Positions 27,080-36,357 are shown, numbered from the stretch's first letter. The stretch: 64,000 bases of DNA from Acinetobacter rudis (GCF_031157835.1 NZ_JAVIDR010000003.1:310001-374000); one strand, 5' to 3'. Numbers and translations are program-made. Notes: generated from the sequence alone by a model not told the origin.

Positions 27080-28156
27080 ATGGTCAGTTTTGGCGCTCAG
27101 GTAGATTTTGCCCTACCCCATATCCAAATTCGTCAGTTAAATAAATATTATGATGTACAAGGTACAACAGTTCATGCACTCAAGAATATTCATTTGGATA
27201 TTCCTCAAGGCAAAATCTTGGGCATTATTGGTAAAAGTGGTGCAGGAAAATCCTCACTACTACGTACTATCAATGGATTAGAAGATATTAATACTGGAAG
27301 TATTCAGATTCATCATCAAGAGCTTACTCAGCTCAAACATGCTGACCTCATTCAATTGAGACAAAAAATAGGGATGATTTTTCAACATTTCAACCTCATG
27401 TCAGCAAAAACGGTCTATGAAAATGTAGCCCTACCTTTAAAAGTAGCAGCCTATCCAAAAGCTGAAATACAGGCCCGTGTCACCGAAGTCTTACAGCTTG
27501 TAGGCTTAGCTGACAAGGCTCAAAATTATCCTTCACAACTCTCTGGTGGGCAAAAACAACGTGTAGGAATTGCACGTGCTTTAGTACACCATCCTGAGAT
27601 ATTACTTTGTGATGAGGCAACCTCAGCTCTTGATCCTGAAAGTACATCAGTTGTACTCGCACTTTTAAAAAAAATTAATCAACAATTAGGAATCACCATT
27701 GTACTCATTACCCATGAAATGCAAGTCATTCGTGATCTATGTGAGCAAGTAGTTGTGATTGATCAAGGGGAGATTGTTGAATCTGGAGAAGTTTGGTCTG
27801 TTTTTTCTGCACCACAACAACATATTACGCAAGAACTACTCAAGCTAGAACAGCTCACACTTCCACTGCAATTTGAGGGCACTTATCAAACCATACACAG
27901 TCATGCCTTGTTGAAGCTCAGTTATGCAGCTTTAGTTTCAACTTCACTCGATATCAAGAGCTTATTTGATCAGTTTAATGGAGCAGTACATCTCTACCAA
28001 AGTCATGTTGAGGTCATTCAGAATCATCTTATTGGTCATTTCACCTTCACGATTCCAGTCAACCCCCCCGTCGATTTAACTCAACTGGGCCTACAGCAAC
28101 ACCCTCACATCACTCAACTCGAGGTACTTGGTTATGCACAGCTCCCAACTCATTGA
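27080..28156 (+). CDS. metN: MetN-like ABC transporter ATPase
   Basis: A 358-aa ATPase. Walker A is GKSGAGKSSLL near residue 46, the signature motif is LSGGQKQRVGIARAL near 152, and Walker B is ILLCDEATSALD near 174. A C-terminal NIL-type (ACT-like) regulatory domain occupies about 280-350, as in methionine transporters where ligand binding inhibits ATP hydrolysis. ATG 27080 is preceded by GGAGAA; the longer frame starts inside the previous gene. It overlaps metI by 23 bases. Confidence 0.9.
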   Translation: MVSFGAQVDFALPHIQIRQLNKYYDVQGTTVHALKNIHLDIPQGKILGIIGKSGAGKSSLLRTINGLEDINTGSIQIHHQELTQLKHADLIQLRQKIGMIFQHFNLMSAKTVYENVALPLKVAAYPKAEIQARVTEVLQLVGLADKAQNYPSQLSGGQKQRVGIARALVHHPEILLCDEATSALDPESTSVVLALLKKINQQLGITIVLITHEMQVIRDLCEQVVVIDQGEIVESGEVWSVFSAPQQHITQELLKLEQLTLPLQFEGTYQTIHSHALLKLSYAALVSTSLDIKSLFDQFNGAVHLYQSHVEVIQNHLIGHFTFTIPVNPPVDLTQLGLQQHPHITQLEVLGYAQLPTH

Positions 28157-28796
28157 TTTATTACTCACTGGTACACTAGATACTTTAATGATGGTCGGTG
28201 TTTCAGCTTTTGTTGCTTTCTTTATTGGCCTTCCTATTGCGGTGCTTTTAGTCAGTACATCTGAACATGGTATTTATCCATCAAAGAGCATTCAAAATAG
28301 TTTAGGTTGGTTCGTCAATGTCACGCGTTCTATTCCTTTTTTAATTTTAATGGTTGCCTTAATTCCAATCACTCGCTGGATTGTTGGAACCAGCTACGGT
28401 GTTTGGGCAGCAGTTGTCCCACTAACACTTGCAGCGACACCATTTTTTGCACGCATTGCAGAAGTAAGTTTGCGTGAGGTCGATCAAGGATTAATCGAAG
28501 CTGCGCAAGCAATTGGTTGTAATCGAAAACAAATTATTTGGCATGTGCTATTGCCAGAAGCGCTACCAGGTATTGTTGCCGGTTTTACAGTGACCTTAGT
28601 AACTATGATTAACTCCTCTGCAATCGCTGGAGCAATTGGTGCAGGAGGCTTAGGTGATATTGCTTACCGATATGGTTATCAACGTTTTGATATGCAAATC
28701 ATGCTCACCGTAATTGTTGTGCTTGTTGTACTGGTTATGTTTGTACAAGCAACAGGTGATTATGTTGCTCAGCAACTCGATAAAAGAAAAATCTGA
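28134..28796 (+). CDS. metI: MetI-like ABC transporter permease
   Basis: A 220-aa permease with about five transmembrane helices. The EAA loop (EAAQAIGCNRKQIIWHVLLPEALPG region, about 120-145) contacts MetN. ATG 28134 is used, with GAGG 9 bases upstream inside the metN end; a TTG two codons earlier is less likely. It closes the sulfur operon and is followed by a strong terminator. Confidence 0.9.
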   Translation: MHSSQLIDLLLTGTLDTLMMVGVSAFVAFFIGLPIAVLLVSTSEHGIYPSKSIQNSLGWFVNVTRSIPFLILMVALIPITRWIVGTSYGVWAAVVPLTLAATPFFARIAEVSLREVDQGLIEAAQAIGCNRKQIIWHVLLPEALPGIVAGFTVTLVTMINSSAIAGAIGAGGLGDIAYRYGYQRFDMQIMLTVIVVLVVLVMFVQATGDYVAQQLDKRKI

Positions 28797-28811
28797 ATGT
28801 ATTTAAATCAT

Positions 28812-28855
28812 AATCACCCTTTTAAAGGTCGCTATACTGCAATTAAAGGGTGATT
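28812..28855 (+). terminator. Terminator after metI
   Basis: Perfect 11-bp arms AATCACCCTTT (28812-28822) and AAAGGGTGATT (28845-28855) followed by TTCTT. The 22-base loop is long, but the stem is strong and lies right after the last operon gene. Confidence 0.75.
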
Positions 28856-28912
28856 TTCTTGATGTTTAGCTTTGGATTTAAATGATATATCCATTTAAAA
28901 GTTTTGCTCTTT

Positions 28913-29668
28913 TTAGTTCAATTCTGCATGACATTGCTCATCTGCCAATAACGCCACAATTGGACCCAACTTAGCACGTTGAAGGTATAAATTTTGTGTA
29001 GGTAAGTAAATACTTGAAATAGAACCATCTAAATAGAGTGCTTGATCAATCGCCAAATCTTCCTTAAACACTTTAGCGAACTCATAAAAACTTACTGGGG
29101 TTCGGCTAATCACAAAATAGACTTGGTTGTTTTTTACACCAACTCCATTTCTTATTTTTAATGACTTTGAATCTTTTAAAAACTGTGGATTAATTTGCCC
29201 ATTAATAACTAACATTGGTCCAGATTGAGTTGCATAATTGGCTACAAAATTTGTTGAGGCATAATCTGCTGTTGTTTTAATCACTGCATTTTGTTCATTC
29301 CATGCAAAAACACCATTAGGCTGCATGAAAAAGTTACCTGCCCCGTTGTCATAATTCAAGGGCGTGTAGCCTTGCCCCTGCTCAATATATAATCCTACAG
29401 GTTGATAATTAGCGTGATACATTCCTGCATTCATTGCAAATTGTAATGTTTTACAAGAGCCCAGATTTTTCTCTAACGATTTAAAATTATGATAAGGCCG
29501 ATGCTGTGCATCATTTAAAAACAATTGTAAATTTTTTAATTGATCAATAAGCACAATATCCATATTTACTGTAGGTAAATCCACCCAAGTATATTGTGCT
29601 TGAGATTGACTACACGCTGTCCCTAGCACGCTAGAAAGCACAAATGAAAGTAGTCTAAATAATTTCAT
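28913..29668 (-). CDS. Phosphodiester glycosidase family lipoprotein (DUF2233)
   Basis: A 251-aa exported protein. The signal peptide ends in the lipobox LGTAC at about residues 15-19, so it is probably a lipoprotein. The mature part has NAGPA/DUF2233 landmarks: MNAGMYHANYQPVGLYIEQGQ (about 79-99), FFMQPNGVF, TQSGPMLVINGQINPQF and LYLDGSISSIY. These domains hydrolyse phosphodiester-linked sugars; the bacterial substrate is usually unknown. It stands alone, convergent with metI. Confidence 0.82.
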   Translation of the reverse strand: MKLFRLLSFVLSSVLGTACSQSQAQYTWVDLPTVNMDIVLIDQLKNLQLFLNDAQHRPYHNFKSLEKNLGSCKTLQFAMNAGMYHANYQPVGLYIEQGQGYTPLNYDNGAGNFFMQPNGVFAWNEQNAVIKTTADYASTNFVANYATQSGPMLVINGQINPQFLKDSKSLKIRNGVGVKNNQVYFVISRTPVSFYEFAKVFKEDLAIDQALYLDGSISSIYLPTQNLYLQRAKLGPIVALLADEQCHAELN

Positions 29669-29832
29669 TACTAATATTGCCTCAGATAAAGCTTAAGTGT
29701 TTTAAAACTAGTTTGATCGCAAAATACCGAAACAAAACTGTGAATTATTTGACACCAGCATAGCAAAATTATATGTATAATGAACTGCGAGTTTCACTGT
29801 AAATGGATAGATAGTATTGGATTAGAGCCATT

Positions 29833-30363
29833 ATGGAAAAGACAGCAAAGAAATATCCGCTCGGCGCACACTTAATTGTAAAAAGTTTTGGTTATAGTCA
29901 CCATGGCATATATGCAGGCAAGGGTCGAGTTATCCATTATTCAGGCCTTGCACATTTTTTCAAAAAACAACCTATTGAAATTACATCACTAGAAAAATTT
30001 GCCAATCGACGTGCCATCTCTATACGAAATTATCATCAACCTAAATATAAAGGTCGTATCGTTGTAAAACGAATGCGTACTCGTATGCATGAAAATAATT
30101 ATCATCTGATTATCAATAACTGTGAACATCTATGTAGTTGGGCAATTACGGGTATAGAAAGCAGCCCTCAAGTTGTAAAAATGATGAACCGCTTAACGAC
30201 TATAGGCTATATTAGCTCTCTTGTTAGTTATATGAATAGTTTATTCTTAACCATTGCAACTACTTGCTTTGCACTTGTATTTTATATAAAGATGAAACTA
30301 CGAGAAAAAGCAAAAATGGCAATACCCAATTATTTATTACTTAAACAGCAACAGAAAAAATAA
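29833..30363 (+). CDS. LRAT-domain (NlpC/P60-like) membrane-anchored protein
   Basis: A 176-aa protein with a lecithin-retinol-acyltransferase-like domain over residues about 8-105. The catalytic set is visible: His in SHHGIYAGKGRVIHY (H23/H24 and H35) and the nucleophile C97 in NNCEHLC. LRAT-fold enzymes are Cys-dependent acyltransferases or hydrolases acting on lipids or acylated substrates. One hydrophobic helix near 125-148 and a basic tail (KMKLREKAK) suggest inner-membrane anchoring at the C-terminus. No operon partner is seen. Function in bacteria is largely undefined. Confidence 0.8.
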   Translation: MEKTAKKYPLGAHLIVKSFGYSHHGIYAGKGRVIHYSGLAHFFKKQPIEITSLEKFANRRAISIRNYHQPKYKGRIVVKRMRTRMHENNYHLIINNCEHLCSWAITGIESSPQVVKMMNRLTTIGYISSLVSYMNSLFLTIATTCFALVFYIKMKLREKAKMAIPNYLLLKQQQKK

Positions 30364-30482
30364 TCCCTTTACAAAGTGCAATTCACTGCGCCACATACTC
30401 TTAAGTTAGGCATGATGTAAGTCCTACATCAATTATGCTAAACTCCTTCAAAATTTAGCACTCATTTTCTTCCCCTTGCTCT

Positions 30483-31586
30483 ATGTCCTCTCGCTCATCA
30501 TCCCAACAAATTGTTTTACAAGAAACACTCTCCCCACAGCAGTTAAAAAATTGGATTTTTGAGCAAGCCCGATTATTAGGTTTTTCTGATTGTGTAATTG
30601 CCCAGCCAGATACACAAGCTGAGCTTGAGCGTTTCAAAGAATACCTCAAACGTGGGTATCATGCCGACATGGATTATTTAAAAGAAAATTTAGATAAACG
30701 TGCAGATCCCACACTATTGGTTCCAGGTACAAAAAGTATTATTTGTGTACGCATGGATTATTTGGTCACACGCCCTACGCCACGCTCTGTACCCAATATA
30801 CCCAACCTTGGCATTATTGCACGTTATGCGCGTGGTCGTGATTATCATAAAGTGATGCGTGGCCGATTAAAAATACTTGCAACCAAAATACGAGAAAAAG
30901 TCGGTGAATTTGAGTCGCGCCCTTTCGCAGATTCTGCACCCATTTTTGAAAAAGCCCTAGCGGAAAATGCTGGTATGGGTTGGACTGGTAAACATACCTT
31001 ACTCATTAACAAAAAATCAGGTTCTTTTTTTGTTTTAGGCGAATTATTTACTTCACTAGAATTGCCTTTTGATACACCAACTACGAAACACTGTGGTTCT
31101 TGCCAAGCCTGCATGGACATCTGCCCAACCCAAGCTATCGTTGAGCCTTATATGCTAGATGCTCGAAAATGTATTGCTTATCTAACCATTGAGTATAAAG
31201 GTATTATTCCAATTGAGTATCGCAGTGCGATTGGTAATCGCGTATTTGGTTGTGACGACTGTCAATTAATTTGCCCATGGAATCGTTATGCACAAATTAC
31301 AACAATTGATGATTTTCATCCTAGACATAATCTAGATCAAGTTACTTTGCTCGAACTTTGGCAATGGGATGAAGAAACATTCCTATCTCGAACAGAAGGC
31401 AGCCCGATTCGTCGTACTGGATATCAAAGTTTCATGCGCAATATCGCCATAGGTTTAGGAAATGCACCTTATTCTATAGAAATCATACAGGCATTAATGC
31501 AAAAACGTGACATACATGATCAGGTCGTACAACCCCATATAGACTGGGCATTACAAGAGCAACAAACCAAAATTAAATTGAAGTAA
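30483..31586 (+). CDS. queG: Epoxyqueuosine reductase
   Basis: A 367-aa cobalamin and iron-sulfur enzyme that completes queuosine in tRNA. Two 4Fe-4S motifs are visible: CGSCQACMDICP near 203-214 and GCDDCQLICPWN near 256-267. The N-terminal domain includes YHADMDYLKENLDKRADP, typical of QueG. The length is normal. It is transcribed with its own promoter between the LRAT gene and bioB. Confidence 0.95.
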   Translation: MSSRSSSQQIVLQETLSPQQLKNWIFEQARLLGFSDCVIAQPDTQAELERFKEYLKRGYHADMDYLKENLDKRADPTLLVPGTKSIICVRMDYLVTRPTPRSVPNIPNLGIIARYARGRDYHKVMRGRLKILATKIREKVGEFESRPFADSAPIFEKALAENAGMGWTGKHTLLINKKSGSFFVLGELFTSLELPFDTPTTKHCGSCQACMDICPTQAIVEPYMLDARKCIAYLTIEYKGIIPIEYRSAIGNRVFGCDDCQLICPWNRYAQITTIDDFHPRHNLDQVTLLELWQWDEETFLSRTEGSPIRRTGYQSFMRNIAIGLGNAPYSIEIIQALMQKRDIHDQVVQPHIDWALQEQQTKIKLK

Positions 31587-31712
31587 CACCAGTTGATTGA
31601 TTAAAAATCAAAAAACGAATTGACACTAAATTTTGAAATTTTTTACCCTTTTCACTCGGCATATTTCATGTATGATCAATAAAGTTTTAGTTTTAAATAT
31701 AATGGATAAAAC

Positions 31713-32702
31713 ATGCAAGTACGCAATGATTGGACTCGTGACGAAATACAAGCACTTTATGAACAACCATTTTTAGATTTGGTTTTCAAAGCCCAAAGCG
31801 TGCACCGTGAGTATTTTGATGCAAACACCATTCAGGTCAGTACCCTACTCTCAATTAAGACAGGTAAATGTCCTGAAGATTGTAAATACTGCTCTCAATC
31901 TGCCCGTTATGACTCAAAATTAGAAGCAGAAAAACGTATTGCTGTTGACAAAGTTATTCAAGAAGCTAAAGAAGCACTTGCTTCAGGTTCCTCACGTTTC
32001 TGTATGGGAGCAGCTTGGCGTAATCCGCACGAAAGAGATATGCCATATGTGCTTGAAATGGTCAGCGAAGTAAAAGCGCTTGGTTTGGAAACCTGTATGA
32101 CATTAGGTATGCTCAATCAATCTCAAGCTGAACGACTCAAAGATGCAGGCCTTGATTACTATAATCATAACCTTGATACATCACGTGAATATTATTCTCA
32201 TATTATTAGCACACGCACATTTGATGACCGACTTAATACCTTAGATCATGTCCGCCAAGCTGGGATGAAAGTATGTAGTGGCGGCATTGTCGGTTTAGGT
32301 GAAACCCGAGAAGATCGTATTGGACTTTTACTTGAACTTTCAACATTGCCAATCCATCCTGAATCTGTGCCAATCAATATGCTAGTTCCAATTGAAGGTA
32401 CACCATTGGCAGATGTGGAAAAACTTGATGTTGTTGAGTGGATTCGTACGATTGCTGTTGCTCGTATCATTATGCCGCATAGTTATATTCGCCTTTCAGC
32501 AGGTCGTGAATCATTATCTGACTCAGACCAAGCACTTGCATTTATGGCTGGAGCAAACTCATTATTTTCTGGTGAAAAATTGCTAACCACTCCTAACGCT
32601 GGTGAAGGGAGAGATAAACAATTATTTAACAAACTTGGGCTAGTTGCCGAAAAAGCAAAAGCAAGTGTCCGCGAGTTATCTGTAGATGCAATGGCTGTAT
32701 AA
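31713..32702 (+). CDS. bioB: Biotin synthase
   Basis: A 329-aa radical SAM enzyme that inserts sulfur into dethiobiotin. The cluster motif CPEDCKYC uses C53, C57 and C60, and the [11 protein letters not shown] segment near 150 is conserved. Length and motifs are standard. It stands alone, without other bio genes nearby, as is common in Acinetobacter. A strong terminator follows. Confidence 0.96.
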   Translation: MQVRNDWTRDEIQALYEQPFLDLVFKAQSVHREYFDANTIQVSTLLSIKTGKCPEDCKYCSQSARYDSKLEAEKRIAVDKVIQEAKEALASGSSRFCMGAAWRNPHERDMPYVLEMVSEVKALGLETCMTLGMLNQSQAERLKDAGLDYYNHNLDTSREYYSHIISTRTFDDRLNTLDHVRQAGMKVCSGGIVGLGETREDRIGLLLELSTLPIHPESVPINMLVPIEGTPLADVEKLDVVEWIRTIAVARIIMPHSYIRLSAGRESLSDSDQALAFMAGANSLFSGEKLLTTPNAGEGRDKQLFNKLGLVAEKAKASVRELSVDAMAV

Positions 32703-32724
32703 ATAAATCACATTCAAGCTATTT

Positions 32725-32751
32725 AAAAGCCCGATTTACTCGGGCTTTTTT
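32725..32751 (+). terminator. Terminator after bioB
   Basis: Arms AAAAGCCCG (32725-32733) and CGGGCTTTTTT (32741-32751) around a seven-base loop, ending in a T run: a classical intrinsic terminator. Confidence 0.9.
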
Positions 32752-32760
32752 ACCAACTGA

Positions 32761-32970
32761 TTATGAGGTTAATAAAATACCATATGTTGCGTTCAAGTAA
32801 TGTCCAACACGAATGATATCAATACCATTTGCATGCTCGACAGAAAGCTCTTCACGAGCAACGTCATAATGTAATGCATCAAAACAATCTTGATGTTCAC
32901 TTAACCAATGCAAAGTATCTGCTAAATTTTCATCCACAATATAACTGAGCGCTTTAAAATCCTTCACCAT
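32761..32970 (-). CDS. Conserved small hypothetical protein, 69 aa
   Basis: A 69-aa acidic protein without signal peptide or membrane helix. It has a balanced composition (DENLADTLHWLSEHQDCFDALHYD) quite unlike random AT-rich frames in this genome. I do not recognise a family. It converges on bioB and lies 10 bases beyond the bioB terminator, which may serve both genes. Confidence 0.65.
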   Translation of the reverse strand: MVKDFKALSYIVDENLADTLHWLSEHQDCFDALHYDVAREELSVEHANGIDIIRVGHYLNATYGILLTS

Positions 32971-33189
32971 TTTATATGACTTAAATCCAAATAGAATCTT
33001 ACTGATATTATACTGATAGGTAATATTAAAACTAAATAGTGTGGTCCATTTATCTTCAAATTCGAAAGACGTATGTAATTTATTTTAATCAACGACTAAA
33101 TGACAGAATAATTTATAAGTTTCAAAGCACCCATATTGTAATTGATTTTAAAAATAATCCCAATCTAGGTGCTAATCACCGTATGACAA

Positions 33190-33300
33190 CTATTGGTGCA
33201 AAATACCACACTTACGACACTCTTTAATCAGTTGATTATTTTTACCAATCTCATACTCATAAGTATGTAAGCAAAATAGTTTTCTAAGTTTTCGAAACAT
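33190..33300 (-). CDS. 36-aa miniprotein with CxxC zinc-ribbon-like knuckle
   Basis: A 36-residue product with a basic N-terminus (MFRKLRKLFCLHTYEYE) and a C-terminal ECRKCGILHQ knuckle. AAGGAG lies 9 bases before the ATG, which argues strongly for translation. The layout of an aromatic/His segment followed by CxxCG resembles very small bacterial zinc-ribbon proteins. Two further candidates for metal ligands are C10 and H12, which with C29 and C32 could complete a CH-CC site. Function is unknown. Confidence 0.65.
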   Translation of the reverse strand: MFRKLRKLFCLHTYEYEIGKNNQLIKECRKCGILHQ

Positions 33301-33618
33301 ATAGAGTAACTCCTTTTCCCTCACTCTCACCAACAAAGCAAATCATGTGCTTCTTGAAACATTAATGACAAATGAATGACATCAAATTACTTTTAACATA
33401 ATTAATAAATTGTGCAAGACAAGTAGAGCACTTTTTACAATTTTTATTTTAGCTTACAAATCCGATGCGCTGAGTTAATGATAGTTTTAATAAGATTAAG
33501 TTTTTGGAATATTACTGATCAGTAAAAACTTAAGTTTTTCCTTTAGCTATTTTTAGGCTATATTCCATCTCATAGTGAGAAACTTTATTAATACCACCCA
33601 CTAAAATAAGGATAAGTT
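33301..33618. promoter_or_regulatory. Upstream region of the AlkK-like gene with palindrome
   Basis: This 318-base gap holds the promoter of the acyl-CoA synthetase. A perfect 14-base palindrome TTACTGATCAGTAA lies at 33512-33525, about 94 bases before the start codon, a plausible operator for a TetR-type or fatty-acid-responsive regulator. AAGGA precedes the ATG. Confidence 0.55.
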
Positions 33619-35250
33619 ATGCAAGGACGTATGATGTTTCAACCGCTACTTATTAGTAGCTTTATTGAACATGCTGCACAGTATCATGGTGATACTGCTG
33701 TTATTTCAAAAAATACTGATTTATCGATGACGCATACCACATGGTCAGAAGTTGCAAATAATGCGAAACGATTCGCTAAGGCATTAAATAGTCTTGGTCT
33801 ACAAGCACATCATCGCATTGCAACAATTGCATGGAATAATCATCGTCATCTTGAAGCTTGGTATGCAATTTCTGGCAATCAAATGATTTGCCATACAATT
33901 AATCCACGTCTATTTCCTGAACAACTTATTTTTATTATTAATGATGCTCAAGATCGCGTTATTTTATTTGATAAAACCTTCTTACCATTAATCGTTGCAG
34001 TTAAAGCACACATTCCACTGGTAGAACATTTTATTTGTCTAAGTGACTATGATACAGATGTTATTGAGGCACTGCCTGAAGCACAGTTTTATGATGTACT
34101 TGTCACTAAACAAAATTCGGAATTTAACTGGCCAATCTTTGATGAAACCACAGCAAGCTCACTATGCTACACATCTGGAACTACAGGTAATCCAAAAGGT
34201 GCATTATATAGTCATCGTTCAACTGCTTTACATAGCATGGCTATTGCTCTACCAGACTCAATGGGATTATCAGCCAAAGATGTAATGATGCCTGTAGTAC
34301 CAATGTTCCATGTCAATGCATGGGGCACACCTTATGCTGCGGCGATGGTTGGCAGTACCTTAGTACTTCCAGGACCAGGGCTTGATGGTACTAGTTTAGT
34401 GAATTTAATTGATCAATACCAAGTAAGTATTGCATTAGGTGTACCAACAATTTGGCAAGGTCTACTCACCGCAGCTAAAAATATGGGCAGTCAGTTAAGC
34501 AGTATGAAGCGCAATGTCGTTGGAGGTTCAGCCTGCCCTGCTTCAATGATCCATACTTTTAAAGATGTTTACAATTGTGACACTATACATGCTTGGGGAA
34601 TGACAGAAACCAGTCCCTTAGGTACCGCAGCCCAATTAAAAACTAAACATTTAGGTCTTTCACAAGAGGAGCAAACCTATGTTCGTCTATCACAAGGTCG
34701 TCCACCATTCGGTGTCAGCCTAAGATTATGTGATCAAGAACAAGGAACAAATACGATTCCATCAGATGGAAAACAAACGGGAAATCTACAAATTAAAGGA
34801 CACTGGATCATTGATTCCTACTTTGGTAAGGACCAATCTGCACTGACTATTGATGGTTGGTTTGACACGGGTGATATTGCCACCGTTGATATGGATGGTT
34901 ATTTAAGGATCAGTGATCGCGCAAAGGATTTAATTAAGTCTGGTGGAGAATGGATTTCATCAGTCGAACTGGAAAATATTGCACTTGATTTTACTAATGA
35001 CATTAGTATGGCTGCCGTAATAGCAGCCAAACATCCCAAATGGGATGAACGCCCTATACTAATTGCAGTTAAACACGCAGAAAGTCAATTAACAGAGGCT
35101 GAGATTCTTGAGTACTACGCTAAAAAGGTAGCAAAGTGGCAAATCCCAGACAAAGTCATTTTTGTACAATCTATCCCTCTTAATGGCACAGGAAAAATAC
35201 TAAAAAAAGAGTTGCGTGAACAATTTGAGCATATACTGCTTGAAGAATAG
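33619..35250 (+). CDS. AlkK-like fatty acyl-CoA synthetase
   Basis: A 543-aa AMP-forming ligase. The P-loop-like motif CYTSGTTGNPKG lies near residues 182-193, followed by MTETSPLG near 333, GWFDTGDIATVD near 413 and the C-terminal GTGKILKKELR with catalytic Lys. The N-terminus (MQGRMMFQPLLISSFIEHAAQYHG) resembles medium-chain AlkK enzymes. It activates fatty acids to CoA thioesters for beta-oxidation. It is monocistronic with a clear terminator. Confidence 0.88.
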   Translation: MQGRMMFQPLLISSFIEHAAQYHGDTAVISKNTDLSMTHTTWSEVANNAKRFAKALNSLGLQAHHRIATIAWNNHRHLEAWYAISGNQMICHTINPRLFPEQLIFIINDAQDRVILFDKTFLPLIVAVKAHIPLVEHFICLSDYDTDVIEALPEAQFYDVLVTKQNSEFNWPIFDETTASSLCYTSGTTGNPKGALYSHRSTALHSMAIALPDSMGLSAKDVMMPVVPMFHVNAWGTPYAAAMVGSTLVLPGPGLDGTSLVNLIDQYQVSIALGVPTIWQGLLTAAKNMGSQLSSMKRNVVGGSACPASMIHTFKDVYNCDTIHAWGMTETSPLGTAAQLKTKHLGLSQEEQTYVRLSQGRPPFGVSLRLCDQEQGTNTIPSDGKQTGNLQIKGHWIIDSYFGKDQSALTIDGWFDTGDIATVDMDGYLRISDRAKDLIKSGGEWISSVELENIALDFTNDISMAAVIAAKHPKWDERPILIAVKHAESQLTEAEILEYYAKKVAKWQIPDKVIFVQSIPLNGTGKILKKELREQFEHILLEE

Positions 35251-35302
35251 GATAGGTCAACTAGCTTATGAAGACCTAGAATAAAGTAGACTTTCCTTGC
35301 AC

Positions 35303-35332
35303 TAAAACTGGGCTTATTTACGCCCAGTTTTA
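35303..35332 (+). terminator. Terminator after the acyl-CoA synthetase
   Basis: Arms TAAAACTGGGC (35303-35313) and GCCCAGTTTTA (35322-35332) around an eight-base loop: a strong intrinsic terminator. Confidence 0.85.
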
Positions 35333-35695
35333 ACATACTTTATATTGCAGTTTAGCAAAAACGAAAACTATTACTTTTTTTTGACTAAAAACAAATATAT
35401 TGTCCCCACAAATATGAACAAAGCTTTCTTTACTGTAAAACATGAGGTAATGATATCTAAAATAGATTAATAATTTTTTTTTATTGAAAAAAATAATCAA
35501 AGTATGATGAAAAACTTCTAAAAATTGATTTTTTTGTTAAATATCAAGTTGTTAAAATTATAGTGATTTACTCGGTATTTAATATACGAATGGTTAGTAT
35601 TTCTACACTATCATCAAAAAATCATATAGACTAACTGCACAATTATAAAAAATAATAATTCAGCGCCATAATAATGTAAATATAGCTTTGAACTG
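35333..35695. other. AT-rich gap upstream of an orphan terminator; possible small RNA
   Basis: No coding frame is credible here, yet the segment ends in a strong rightward terminator although the gene to the left already has its own. A transcription unit for a small RNA of roughly 100-150 bases is therefore possible. No known RNA family was recognised. Confidence 0.35.
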
Positions 35696-35733
35696 AGCCT
35701 GTATGACCCTTGACCGCCATACAGGCTTTATTT
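35696..35733 (+). terminator. Orphan intrinsic terminator
   Basis: Perfect 10-bp arms AGCCTGTATG (35696-35705) and CATACAGGCT (35718-35727) followed by TTATTTTT. No protein gene lies within 360 bases upstream on this strand. Confidence 0.8.
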
Positions 35734-35747
35734 TTCTAGCCTAAAAA

Positions 35748-35768
35748 ACCCACTAAAACTTAGTGGGT
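35748..35768 (-). terminator. Leftward terminator downstream of first GGPWNG gene
   Basis: Arms ACCCACTA (35748-35755) and TAGTGGGT (35761-35768). Read on the minus strand the stem is followed by TTTTTT, so it would end transcripts coming from the gene at 36118-36357. Confidence 0.7.
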
Positions 35769-35953
35769 CAAAAAAGAAAATTCAGCGCGATATAAACATG
35801 TATTTAATATACCACAATGAATTATAATTTCCAAAAAAAATATGAGCCTCTCATACTATATTAATTTCTCACGTACCTTACTCACACCAATTCCGCCTCC
35901 ATTCCTATACTACTCGGACATTGGAACCTGAACAAAGTGTTCTGAATGCTTAG

Positions 35954-35982
35954 GCTGATCAAAGTTTTTCACTTTGATCAGC
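35954..35982. repeat. Perfect 12-bp inverted repeat
   Basis: Arms GCTGATCAAAGT (35954-35965) and ACTTTGATCAGC (35971-35982) with loop TTTTC. No T tract follows on either strand, so it is not an obvious terminator. It may be a stable RNA hairpin or a mobile palindrome scar. Confidence 0.7.
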
Positions 35983-36117
35983 TATTCACTATGCTTTGAT
36001 TCTGCTCTGCATAAAGTTATGACATTGAATACATAATTATTCAAATAAAATATATATAGTTCACAATCCTCCCACTCATTTTTCTGATTACTCAACATAG
36101 CATTGAATATAAAACTA

Positions 36118-36357
36118 TTAAAAACGTAATTTGTCTTTTCTATTTATATATTTTTTAATTAATTCAATTGCTTCTGAGTCCGTAATACTTGTAGATATCC
36201 AGAAAACATACTTAATCTTTTCGATTGAAACCAACCTCCTAGCATACGTAGTTAAAATTGTTGTGTTTTTATCTTTTATTTTAAAAGAATTTTTACCATA
36301 AATTTGATTTTTCAAGACTTTGGAACCATTCCAAGGGCCACCGATACAAATATCCAT
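36118..36357 (-). CDS. GGPWNG-family small protein, copy 1 (79 aa)
   Basis: A 79-aa protein beginning MDICIGGPWNGSKVLKN. It shares a layout with two other genes in this window: a conserved N-terminal MDxCIGGPWNG, a charged middle, then a (V/I/T)FW(I/F) strand near residue 52 and an amphipathic C-terminal helix (SEAIELIKKYI). No signal peptide or membrane helix is seen. The family is unknown to me. A leftward terminator lies 350 bases downstream. The fold looks like a short beta-sheet plus helix, compatible with an immunity or adaptor protein, but that is speculation. Confidence 0.7.
   Translation of the reverse strand: MDICIGGPWNGSKVLKNQIYGKNSFKIKDKNTTILTTYARRLVSIEKIKYVFWISTSITDSEAIELIKKYINRKDKLRF

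Noticed and set aside
33039..33227. 62-codon rightward frame between bioB and the AlkK-like gene
   Set aside because: It overlaps the 3' part of the leftward 36-aa miniprotein, which has the better ribosome binding site and composition.
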